Both the position numbers and the translations under genes were made by a program. The notes under the pieces are model-generated. The model was given only the letters and a program-made list of their open reading frames with translations, was not told the origin of the DNA and did not search any database. 60,000 nt of DNA from Membranipora membranacea (lineage: Eukaryota; Bryozoa; Gymnolaemata; Cheilostomatida; Membraniporidae), in NCBI GenBank assembly GCA_914767715.1, contig OU612075.1, positions 21,764,001-21,824,000 on the forward strand, given 5' to 3'. Each line of letters starts with the position of its first letter. Position 1 is the stretch's first letter. Of the stretch, positions 49,980 through 60,000 are shown piece after piece.

Positions 49980-51823
49980 TCAAAGTGTGGGGCGTACGAG
50001 CTGTAGATGGTTTCTGCCCATTTGTGGATTGGGAATGTATTGTAGTTGGTGTGATGAGTTTTGTTTCAACTCCTCTATATATTGTAAATATTTTAACTCG
50101 ATGTACAGGTTCAGTTCCCATATTTTGAGGCTGAATAGCAACTCATCAAGTTTGCCATAGCAGGGTTTGAGGATATGTAAACAAAGCTTCTGATGGTTTT
50201 CTAGCTGCTCCTTGTCATGATTACTCATAAAGGGAACCATCAGGGAGCAGCGTAGGCTAAAGCTGACAGTATCCTTGCTTTGTAGAATAGTCCATAACTC
50301 ATCCTTTACACCAGCTTTTCGCAATTAGTGATGGCATGGATGCCAGGTCGCGTTCTCTCAGTGAGTTGATCAGCATGGTGTGAGAACTTCATAAGTTGGT
50401 CAAAATGAACTCCTAAGAGTTTTACCACCTCAGTTTCTGTGATGGGACATCTCCTATGGTAAGCGGGTCAGATTTTCAGGCAGAATGTGATGCTACTTGA
50501 ATGGCGGTGTTCAATAGCTTAGCATTTGTAGCGCACCAGTCTGTTGCGTAGACTGATTTATTCCGAACTTTAGACAAGACAATATTTATTGGATTGCTCT
50601 TGAGAGCCTTGCCATTGTTGATGCGCAAGATAATGGAACAGATTGGATGGCTCCGTACCATTGGGGTAAGGGTAATATCTCTATTCCAGTCTGATTGGCT
50701 GGTTAACCTTACATTCTGATGAGTGACAAGTAATGACACTAAAAATAATTATTATTAATTGCTTCAAGAAAAATAATGATGGATCTAGGCTAAATATATG
50801 ACAATACACCATCCCTGGCCACACCTGCTTCTCTTTTTCTTTAGTTCCTGATATGTACCATTCAGTGAACACTGACAATGATCATCAAATTCAACTAAAG
50901 TAGTCACAAGTGAATCTAATATTGGCATGCGTACTCTAACTGCCAAACAACGCTCTACAGTGACGTTGATCATCACTTTCGGTTTTAAATGGGTGGAGCA
51001 AGCAACCCATTTTTTCCCGCACATTCTTTTGAAAAAAGTATGATTCAGCGAACCATGATCAAGTTCAAACAAAATAATCTCAAGAAATTAGATCCCCGCG
51101 GGCAGCAAGGATTTCTCAATTAATTCTCGTCTGGACTTTATGTATTGGCCACTGATGTCAATTGATGCCCCGAATTTTTCCTTACCAGCGAATGTAGATT
51201 TTGAATTGATTGGAAGCTATTCTCTTGAAGTTGATCACAATGAGCGTCATGTCATATGGGAAGCTTCCGCTATACAAATTGTTTACCTTTACGGACGAAA
51301 CCGCATAGAAATAAGATTTTAGGGTAACAGTTCACACAGAACATATATGCTAGACGTTACAGGTATAATATTTGTGTGCCTCTTTGTTGCAGAAAAGTGA
51401 AGGGACTTATCAGAGTAGAGTGAGAAAGTTTTCTTGAAATCAACATTTTGCTCAGTCAGCATCCACAGATGGCTGCTCACTGAGCAAGATGTCGATGTTG
51501 AGGTGCTTGAAACCTATGCTTTTAGCACTGCTGAACAAACCATTCCCAGCTTTACTTTGCTGAGTTGAAGATTGGTTTAAAGAAATTGGACTTCCAGTTG
51601 GCCAGCAAGCATCAAAGCTGCATTGTGATTCATTTTGCTGAGTGTTGCTGATACTATGGCCATGATTCCTGCACCCCAGCAACTGAGCCGTGGCTTTTGA
51701 TCGGTATTGTGTACGAAGGTCTGATGTAAGATTGTTCCTAACAACTGCTGTCAAAAAGTCTTCTATATAGAGACTGGTATATGGTCGCTGGTCATTTATT
51801 GGAGAGACAGCAACCCCAAGCAC
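49980..51823 (-). pseudogene. Degenerate LINE, third family
   Basis: Minus strand, 5' to 3': 51823-51452 is an open frame whose end (SIGFKHLNIDILLSEQPSVD) resembles the start of a LINE endonuclease (KHLNI-SL). 50739-50476 contains DWCATNAKLLNTA, like the RT region after the YADD box. After a shift come PITETEVVKLLGVHFDQLMKFSHHAD (about 50380-50455) and a C-terminal frame 50324-49980 with LWTILQSKD and HQKLCLHILKP. Endonuclease core and most RT motifs are missing. The 51072-50785 frame between them is unassigned. The RT C-terminal part is moderately convincing, the 5' part tentative. Confidence 0.5.
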
Positions 51824-51827
51824 GGCT

Positions 51828-52960
51828 AGCAGCTAAAACTGGTCCCTGGAATTTGTCATGTTTGTACCTGATACTCTGTATATCACAATATGTCATAAAT
51901 CACAAGATGGCCACTATATAATAAACACAAATACAAATAAATGTTGTGGCTAAAACCAAATCATGATTGTAAAAAAGAAAACTTATTATATAAGGTTTCT
52001 TTTTTACCTTTGCCTTTTTACCTATGTGTTAGGGCCATAAACATATATGTTTATATGTTTATGGTTAGGGCAGGTTAGGTTAGGTTGGTTAGGTTGCAGG
52101 ACCCATTGCTGGGACCCATTCGTTACCCTCTCCCATTGATGGGAGTGACCGTCTTAAACTGACAGATTGTAATTTATGATCTTCAATGCTAAATTAACTA
52201 AATAATCGCAATTTAAGTGCTGATGATTGTCCAAAATCATCCAATTAGAATTAAAGGAAAATAGATTTCCATGATGGGATACTACCTAGAAACTCTGATT
52301 CAGATTCGTGGTAATCCATACCGTTTCTCTTTTTAATTGTAAGGAAGTTCCAATACGTACTATCAGACCAGAAAAACTATCAGATCAACTGTATTTATTA
52401 ACCGTTGGAACAAATGATATAATATGATAATCAATTGTAATGTCTGCATCTGCTTTCTTGTCTTGAGTGGTTGAATATCCAAGAAAACCAGGCCAGGAAT
52501 CCTGTATTATTACGTCCTACGTCCTAAGTGAATTTAGAGTCAAACTATACTAACTTAGACAGACATGTGATGGTGACCGTCAAATTTTCGTCACGTCACC
52601 ATGTCCTCATCATAACTCTCATAATGAATTTAAAAATTCTATCAAGCAACTATGATACGAGCTGGTAGTTTGGGAAGTACCAATTAATATATTGACATAT
52701 TCTTGGACAAGTTTTGATAAATCATTATTATCCTGTAATGTCATTGGCTGAGAGAAAACTAAAAGTGGAAACTGTTACCAATTGTCACTGATTTAGCGTT
52801 TCCTCATCTTTCATAGCTTCTCCATTTAAATATGACAGGCAATGAGATCACTGTCACCTCATGAGGAAACAGAAACCACTGAACATAGAACATGATATAT
52901 ATGAAAATAATGATGTCAATCACCTATAAAAGGAGGTGATGTAGATGGGAAAGTCACAGA
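51828..52960. repeat. Inverted copy E: GN3 upstream region
   Basis: Reverse-complement match to C (34650-35905): CTGGTCCCTGGA, CCTGATACTCTGTATAT, TGTCATAAATCACAAGATG at the left; CCATGTCCTCATC (about 52605), AACTAAAAGTGGAAAC (52757) and CACCTCATGAGGAAAC (52855) at the right. The last part also matches A (1740-2010) and B (7960-8250). This shows that blocks A, B and C carry former GN promoter regions. A palindrome CCATAAACATATA..TATATGTTTATGG lies at about 52033-52063, followed by short degenerate TTAGG units. Confidence 0.65.
52925..52932 (+). promoter_or_regulatory. GN3 TATA box
   Basis: TATAAAAG followed by GAGGTGATGTAGAT. Upstream TATGAAAATAATGATGTCA and CACCTCATGAGGAAAC are shared with the orphan promoters at 1.72 and 7.94 kb. 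Confidence 0.8.
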
Positions 52961-53004
52961 ACATTGTTCATCTCTGAAGTACCACAGTCTCATTCTAAGG
53001 TCAG
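52958..53004 (+). other. GN3 5' non-coding exon 1
   Basis: CACAGAACATTGTTCATCTC..GGTCAG|GTAAGC; the donor is at 53005. The start is inferred from the TATA distance. Intron 1 is 53005-53176. Confidence 0.65.
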
Positions 53005-53196
53005 GTAAGCTTACGGTTCAGCTCATCAGTTCAAAAACCTAATACATATATGTTTAAATACTTCCCTTGACTTCTTGGCAAGCTTGACTTCACCAAAGTT
53101 GAGGAGTATTTATGATAAATCAGTATTATTACAAAGTTGACAAGTAAATTTATTTGTTGTATTTCTCATACTTCAGAACACAAATCTACTGCTACC

Positions 53197-54517
53197 ATGC
53201 TATCTCTGAGAGTTGTTGTATTACTGGTTGTTGTTGTGACTGCTGCACAGTGCAATCCATATAAAGATCCCACCCCAACTACACGTAAGTATTACCTTCT
53301 CATACAGATATATAAGATTCTCAAACTCAAGAGGAAGTCCAATGTGACTATACTCCCCATGGTAGATGGCGGCTTTTTAGTGTCAATGTGATTTTTGCTC
53401 AACATGTCATAATTGGCATGTTGTTTTTTCTTTGGTTGTTGCACAGCATCCAGCATGCTCTCATAATCATGCACATTTGGAATAATTTCAGTGTTGCTTC
53501 TTCATCTAAAATTTCATTGGCTTAATTTACATTCGATGAAAATCGATGTGTGGTGTTTGAATGGAATATTTTTGAGGCTTGCCATCAATCTGAAAGATTT
53601 TCTGTGGCAATAACAAGAAAATTGAGTTATTCTTTGACAAAAAGTTTTAGAATAATATGTGTAAATGATGATTTCATACTATGAGGTTGCGAAATATGAT
53701 TTTATCATAAATTTTGAGTGATGTCTTATCATCAAGGTTGGTCTACAAAGTTAGTGTGGACAATTTTGCATCGAGTAAACCCATTTGAATGGAGAACTAT
53801 CCAGACAATTCAGCTCACAATTTTGCCACAGTAAGCTATGCCAGTCTGTATACTGTAGAATGTATTCAGTTTGGGTCCTCGATTATATGCATTTTTTAGC
53901 CATTGAGTAATTTTTTAAATGAATGTTCTGTTCTAGAAGGACCAGTCAATGGAAACGGTAATGGAAATGATAACCGCGGAGATGGTGTGAATGGAAACCA
54001 AGATGGAAATGGAAACAAGGGAAATGGCGTGAATGGAAACATGAATGGAAATTCAAACGATGGTGATGGAACCAACGGAAACGGAAATGGAAACGTAAAT
54101 GATGGTGACGGAACAAACGGAAACAGCAATGGTAGCGGAAATGACGGAGATGGTGTAAGCGGAAACGCAAATGGCAACGCTAATCACGGGGATGGTGTGA
54201 ATGGAAATGACAATGGTAATGGAAACGATGGGGATGGTACAAATGGAAATGCAAATGGTAACGACAACAAGGGCAACGGTGTAAGCGGAAATGGAAACGG
54301 CAGTGGAAATGATGGTGATGGAACCAACGGAAACGAAAATGGCAACGGAAACAGCGGGGATGGCACCAACGGAAATGGAAACGGAAACGGAAATGATGGA
54401 GATGGAACCAATGGAAATAATAATGGTAATGGAAACACGGGAAGTGGTAAAAATGGAAATGGTAACGGAAATGCCAACACTAATGTGGATTACACTAAGT
54501 ACTTCAAGTTAAGTTAA
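53197..54517 (+). CDS. GN3: secreted Asn/Gly-rich 14-residue repeat protein
   Basis: Coding exons 53197-53284 and 53937-54517 join in frame (ACAC|GTAAGT..TTCTAG), 222 residues. The signal peptide (VVVLLVVVV core, end AAQC) is followed by NPYKDPTPTTRQ-type Pro/Thr linker and GPVNGNGNGND, then twelve 14-residue units (NDGDGTNGNGNGNV type, some with VSGN or NGSG variants), and tail NTNVDYTKYFKLS. It is the longest of the three and has no cysteine in the repeats. A 60-nt stretch of the repeat exon (54335-54394) is identical to GN1 (4616-4675), including synonymous sites, although introns differ. Role unknown; secretion inferred. Confidence 0.85.
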
Positions 54518-54683
54518 GTGACTCGAACTCTCACAGTTCCACATACTGGTAGTGTATGTAGATGTCAGACTGACATATACTAAATCAACACGTCTTGTTA
54601 TCCAAGACTAAATTACTTTTTGTGTTTTTCATGATCAATCCTCATTTCGACTTTTCTGCCAAAAATACTTTATATTTGTGCCA

Positions 54684-54689
54684 AATAAA
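54684..54689 (+). terminator. GN3 poly(A) signal
   Basis: AATAAA in CCAAATAAACTATGTGTTACTGA, matching the GN1 3' end, about 170 bp after the stop. Confidence 0.7.
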
Positions 54690-54739
54690 CTATGTGTTAC
54701 TGACAATACATTTCGATATAAATATCATTTGCTATCCCT

Positions 54740-56310
54740 ATTGATTATCTTTTGTTGCAACCTCAGTCCATAAAAAGTTTTGCCATTTACCCGAATTTGT
54801 ACAAATTGAATAATCCTGGTACAAAGTTTCATGTTACATTGTCGTGACATTCACAAACACAACCTATCTAACTGTTAAAACTGCCAACAAGCTAGGACAT
54901 AAACTTGATCATAAAGGCATTACAAAACGAAACTGTCAGTGATATTAGTGAGGGCGATCGCCATAGACAGGACACACAACACTAGCCGAACACTGAGCAA
55001 CACAAAGTGTTCTCATCAAATGGTAGAAAAGTCATCACTGATACATAGTACAGGAATATAAATTGCATACAAATCCAAATGCTTTAACATTGTGGGTCAC
55101 TTAATTTAACCTTTTTAATCATGTAAATCTGTCATTCTTTAAATGTTGTACTAACTGTACGATCTATATAGTATATTTATATTATATATGCTATATTATA
55201 TTATCTTTATCCATATATTCAATGTGTTGGCAACCAATCAGAGCCAACACATTGGCTAAGACCTATCTGGACCAGTTAGGCAGTATTTCAGTAAAACTAT
55301 TGACAAGGAAACATCCTGCTGAAGGATATTGCTTTCAGGGCTGTATGCCGATGATCGTATTATAACTCGAATCCTTAGCTATTGCGATTCTCTCATGAAT
55401 TTAATATTCAATTACATAATGCTGTTTCTGCCTATATTGTTCTATCCGTTTTCCCTGTTTGTCGTCAGGGATCCCACAGTAAAATCAATGTTGAAAGTTT
55501 AAAATCCTGATACCTAGCCTGATACCCCACAAGCCTAAAACACAGGGAGAGTAATCTCCTCTTGAGAATGATTGACGATTGGCCAGATAGTCTGCAAGCT
55601 GATCCAATTACCCGTGCCTTAGGGAACTCCAAAATATTCTTTATATTGATAAGTTAGACATTAGATATAGTATGCAACTGATTGTGAGTTATTCATTTTA
55701 TCATTTGCAGATATTCTACTAGCTACAAGCTAGATTTCATTTCATCTTTGTCATCCACCAAACAGGCATATTCCATGAATGCGTGTTCCAAAAGTCCTAG
55801 AGCCAGTTATATTATTGTTCAAAGATCAGTTCCGTTAGACATGATCATCTCTGTCTGAGAATATTATTGAGGCTCTACATTTTGTTTCCAAACAAGAAAT
55901 GCCAGAAAGTTTTAGTTTTAAGTTTTTTCAACCAAAACTTTGCCAGTAGACTTTGAACTTGGGTTAGAGCTGGAAACAAAGGCTGAAGGTGCTCAGTGAC
56001 ATAAAATATATAACATCAGTACATTCAGATCGCTCAGACGTAGCATCAATTCTGTAGCTTTAACTTTCGTCAGCACATATCTATACAAGTTTTGAGAAGA
56101 CATTATGATATGGTATACCAATCAGTTCTCCAAACACAAAACATTATCATTTTTTTTTCTAATTTTCCCCCAACTTTTTCCGTAATTCTTTCGCACGCTA
56201 TTGAAAAAATCTGGCCAGGATGATAATGTCTGCCAAATAAAATAGTGTATATTTAAGTCTGGTCAATACCCTTCATCTCTCTCTTAGTATCTTAGTATTT
56301 TGCACATAAG
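54740..56310. other. Intergenic, no gene seen
   Basis: AT-rich. One short imperfect palindrome (CAATGTGTTGGC..GCCAACACATTGG, 55220-55253) and a TATA-rich patch (55165-55205). No domain-bearing frame. Confidence 0.4.
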
Positions 56311-56319
56311 ATAAACAAT

Positions 56320-56660
56320 TTTTTGACACCTCCATTTATTCATAGAAGAATTAGAAACAATACCAAGTTCAAGTTTCGTGATAGACATTTACTTGTATAT
56401 CATACTGATAATCTAAGATACAAAGTTTCTGTTGCATATTACAGTTCTTTACCATTACATTTGAGATCTAACAAGAAGTTCAGCTCATTTAAAACATTAC
56501 TTTTCAACCATATATTATCAACTTGACCAACATCATTGATGATATCATTTCCTTTCTGTTTATTTTTTTGTTTCAATCTTTTTTCTGGCACTGAGTGCGA
56601 AACATTTCCAATGAGATGACTTTGGTTGCCAATAAAAGTATTTATATATTACCAAGTCTT
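56320..56660 (+). pseudogene. LINE C-terminal fragment with 3' UTR
   Basis: A 67-codon frame ends ..YYSSLPLHLRSNKKFSSFK..LLFNHILST*, the typical C-terminal ending of CR1/Jockey-like LINEs (W/Y-N/S-SLP, then FK-LL). It is followed by the 3' UTR GGCACTGAGTGCGAAAC..TTGCCAATAAAAGTATTTATA, homologous in reverse to 22340-22440. 5'-truncated. Probably the same broad family as the 31.4-33.65 kb LINE, whose tail also ends in GCCAATAAA. Confidence 0.75.
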
Positions 56661-57125
56661 ATCTGGCTATGCAATTTCGGGCACAGAGAATTCACTATGA
56701 AATATTTAAGCACTTTGGAAAATGAGAAAAACTGAATTAGCCATAATGAGCAACTTTACACAGACAAACTTGTCCAGTACTTGTAGACACACACCAGCTG
56801 ATAATGTGCTGCCAAACAGTAGAATAACCCAAAATGTGCGGAAGAGAGATTTTGATCCTAGTATCAATTTTACTTAATATTTATAAACGCGCAGTCCTTG
56901 ACCTTTTACAGAGGTTCTCCAATAATAGCAAATCTGTGAAAAAACACTTTGAGAAAACGCTCAGGGCCATGGATTTAATTGAGGAACAATTTTAAAGTGA
57001 TTGTAAAGGATCAGGTTTTTTGGTATCATTCTAGAGATCTCAGTCTAGTTTAGAACATTATTCTATGTTCAAAAGCAGCCTGTGGCCCAGTTAAGACTTA
57101 TTTGCCCTCAAAGTTGGGATGAGAA

Positions 57126-57197
57126 GGTACTAAAAAGGTACTATTTTTTTCCTTTGGAGTTGTGATCACTTGTTGAAAATAGTACCTTTTTAGTACC
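57126..57197. repeat. Perfect 22-bp inverted repeat
   Basis: Arms 57126-57147 and 57176-57197 are exact reverse complements, each containing GGTACT twice (core GGTACTAAAAAGGTACT). The loop is 28 nt. Could be a very small MITE or encode a hairpin RNA. Nothing else supports either. Confidence 0.8.
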
Positions 57198-57404
57198 TCA
57201 GATTATAATGGGAATATACAGTACTTTGAAACTAAGGCATATTGTTATGACACAGTGGTTTTGATATTCTGCATGTGATATCAAAACACAGAATTTATCT
57301 ATTGAATGAATGAGTGAATACAAGGCATTATTTATCTGTCCCATGCGGTTTAGCTGGTAAAATGGGATAGTGTCTGACATTTCATAATTCAATGACAAAG
57401 CTAA

Positions 57405-57614
57405 CGATCTAAATCGAACATAGCAAAAAATTACAGCTCTAGCTCATCAGACAGTGAGAATGAAAATTACAGGGAGATTAACAGCTCTAGTGAGAGCAAG
57501 ATCGAATATCATTTAGGAGGCATTTGTAGCAAAGCGGCGACGTCGAGTCCATGTGATTATCAGAGGGAAAATATCTCTGAGGTAGTCACACCACTCAAGT
57601 TTAAATCTGTATGA
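57405..57614 (+). other. Ser-rich open frame without ATG
   Basis: An open frame reads ..NYSSSSSDSENENYREINS.. and ends EVVTPLKFKSV*. Acidic-serine composition looks protein-like, but there is no start codon, no clear acceptor and no recognised family. Might be a terminal exon or transposon remnant. Confidence 0.25.
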
Positions 57615-57619
57615 TTTCG

Positions 57620-59870
57620 GCCACTGGAAATAACCCACAGTGCTTTGACAGATACAACATTTTCTGTTAACCATGGTTACTGCTCGAGATAGAAATTGGC
57701 AATATAAAGGCAGATCAATACATCCTTACGTATTTCAAGGTTTTGTTTACATTAATATGAGATTAATAAATAAATCAATAAATGAGATTGTGGCTATGAC
57801 ATTCCAATCAAACTCCGTCTTCAGCCCGCATGAAAACCAGTGATATGCTTCAATTATTAGCTTCATGAATAGCGGCTTTCAATAGAATTTCAATGGAAGA
57901 TACAAAATTTACACAGGTAGATTGTGTGTTTTTCATGAAAATATGTATTTCCAAATCGCACAGAAATCTAAAATAAATTCTTTGTAAATCTCGACATTTC
58001 AGGCATTAGGATGATGTTGAAATCCAAAGCATGCAATGATTAATACTGAGTGATTTGAGGTTTTGACAATCTTTCCAACAATTTTTGCAAATATTCTGAT
58101 GTTCAAACACTCAAGGTTTTTTGGATAAACTGTGTTGTTTACATTGTTTAAAAACTAGAAATCACAAGTCACAAAGTAAATTCAACTCAATAATTATGTC
58201 ATCTAGTTGTTTCGGACTTCAGGCTGATGTAAAATGTAAATGAATTTGTCTGCCTCCTAAAGAGGAGTATTGATAATCGTGTTAGCAGTGGGATACCTGG
58301 AGAAACTTTCTATTTTTTCATTAGATCTTTTCCATCTGTGTGCATCACAGATACTCAGCACATCTTAACATAGACTATCAATATTACTGACTGAGTGCAG
58401 CATGTCTTATGAGAGCACATGTCACTGCACACATCAGTCACTTAGGAAATTACTTTGTCGAGTTTTTGAGTTATTTCGTCAGTATGGATCTGATTTGGGA
58501 GGCTAGTATTGGGTAAATTGCAAAATTTGGTACAAACTATAAAGCATTGCATGGACCATTTTTGGGTGAATCTGAAATAAGCAAGGCTTTGTCAGCAGGA
58601 CGAATCAATTGCTCCATTATAATCTTATTTTAACAGTGCAAACAACCGCATCGGTCTGAGATGAAAATCACTCATTTTCATGCTTGAAAAACAGCAGACA
58701 GGGAATGCGTCAAAGTCATAGTCGTTGATTGAAATGTACAGTGGTCCTTCTAATCTTTTCTTCGACATGGGCTCATAACAGATATAAAGGTTGTTTTGAT
58801 TAGTGGTCTCAACTCATCAAATAGTGTGTATACAAATATAGAACCTTCTTTTGAACTTTTATGTCATCAGACAGACTTGTGAGTGACTTTGTCATTTATT
58901 TGCAAAAGTTGTTATCTAACCACAATAGTCACTAATATTACAGTATTTCTCCAATAACACGCTCATCACAAATCGCCTGGACTAGTTGGGCGGTGCATGA
59001 GTAGGCAGCTCAATGTTGTTAACTTATAACCCCCAAACCTACCAGACCAAAAAACCCAGATGACTAATTTTATATGCAAATGCATTTGTGATAGCTGTCT
59101 TAATCTGATTTCAAGCTCAAAAATGATACCAAGAAACCTGTTCCTTTACAAACACTTTAATATTGTCAAGCTGCTATCACAAGATGTGCTTGATCATGTC
59201 TAGGTGTTGGGATAACTTATACGGCTATCATGTCGGAACAAAAATAGCGAAAAAGACTACAATGTTTTGTCCAAAAACAGATATGTTCGTAGGAGTTATG
59301 TTTCTTACGACATAGTATCCAAGGTGGTTTATCAGATGCATATCCTTAGCCGGTTACACCGTGTCATAGCGGAGTGACCAATTTTAAATACCTCCAAAGT
59401 GCCAGTTTCAGATTATTCGTGATTAGAGCATACCTACTTTTACTAAAATATAGTTATGATGTCCCAGTTTTGCAAAATCGATAAGAATATACCCTAGTCA
59501 AATGTCCCAAGAGCGAATGCAAATGCGAATGCTGAAAAAATTATGAGTCTATCACCAACAGTTAAAAAGCGATTACGAATTAGAATAAAATAGAAATAGA
59601 ATAACTAAACCGCATATTACTTGCCTGCAGTATTAGGCCAGAAGCAGCTATAGCCTAAGTTGTTATGGCACGGACAATATTTGATGGCAGGATTCTGATC
59701 ACTTTTTATACTACATCAATATATGTTCTGTAAAATTCACCGGGTGTACCCAGTTGTAGTGGTCATATTTTGAAAATAAATGGCAATTCGTTTTCAATTT
59801 AAATGAAGAGAACATAAATCCTCAAACTGACCTATTTGTATAGAGGACCAATCATCAGTGTGATAATAAA
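57620..59870. other. Intergenic, no gene seen
   Basis: AT-rich sequence with no frame, repeat or RNA I can support. Confidence 0.4.
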
Positions 59871-59884
59871 GAAATCTATTTATA

Positions 59885-60000
59885 AAATACTCAATCACAT
59901 CAACTTGAATTTGGCATTGACATAGCAAATATTAATAATGCATCTTTGTACGGTGCTATTGACTTACGCCCAGCCTTTGTTAAATTTAACTCTCATGCTT
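59885..60000 (+). pseudogene. Possible LINE RT fragment at window edge
   Basis: Open frame running off the end: TQSHQLEFGIDIANIN.. then LYGAIDLRPAFVKFNSHA, which follows the RT motif A pattern D-L-x2-AF-x4-H. Degenerate, and only partly inside the window. Confidence 0.35.

Noticed and set aside
52066-52096. Interstitial telomere-like TTAGG units
   Set aside because: Only a few imperfect copies; too short to claim telomeric origin.
1-60000. CRISPR arrays, operons, bacterial defence genes
   Set aside because: The tandem arrays have no spacer pattern, and the genes are spliced and eukaryotic.

Overview
This is a window of an AT-rich animal nuclear genome, probably an invertebrate. The signs are spliced genes with GT..AG introns, TATA promoters with 5' non-coding exons, AATAAA signals, many decayed non-LTR retrotransposons, terminal-inverted-repeat elements, SINE-like tRNA-derived sequence and long microsatellites. 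I cannot name the species, and there is no bacterial-style gene organisation.

There are two kinds of host gene. (1) Three intact small genes encode secreted Asn/Gly-rich proteins (here GN1, GN2, GN3): GN1 at 3.6-4.95 kb (+), GN2 at 46.6-48.0 kb (-) and GN3 at 52.9-54.7 kb (+). Each has a near-identical TATA/first-exon module, a signal-peptide exon ending in a Thr run, and one long exon with 8, 10 or 12 copies of a 14-residue N/G/D repeat. A fourth copy (about 40.3-40.6 kb) is a pseudogene, and orphan copies of the promoter lie at 1.72 and 7.94 kb on the minus strand. (2) An MFS transporter resembling SLC18B1 spans 19.07-29.20 kb (+). Ten coding exons can be read, and at least one more, for about TM3-5, must lie in (or be lost from) the 4.5 kb gap after exon 2.

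Layout: 0.1-2.95 kb and 5.76-9.4 kb are two copies (A, B) of a duplicated block. A third (C, 33.7-39.8 kb) is split by a 3.1 kb LINE, fragment D lies at 18.63-18.95 kb, and an inverted copy of part of C (E, 51.8-52.96 kb) is the upstream region of GN3. The blocks look like flanks of GN genes duplicated with them, often as divergent pairs. 13.67-17.43 kb is a foldback-like element with about 480-bp inverted ends and an 8-bp target duplication. LINE remnants of at least three families lie at 0.29-0.85, 5.97-6.93, 22.34-22.44, 31.4-33.65, 36.1-39.16, 44.88-45.6, 50.0-51.8, 56.3-56.66 and at the right edge. A pure (GGGTA)112 array (44.32-44.88 kb) abuts one LINE. 39.9-42.6 kb holds a palindromic element containing tRNA-like boxes, a 345-bp tandem duplication and a second SINE-like copy.

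The most distinctive content is the GN family: secreted, repeat-built proteins of unknown function with a strongly conserved promoter, variable repeat number, signs of gene conversion and active birth and death. All coordinates come from reading by eye. Exon borders rest on splice consensus and frame continuity, not transcripts.
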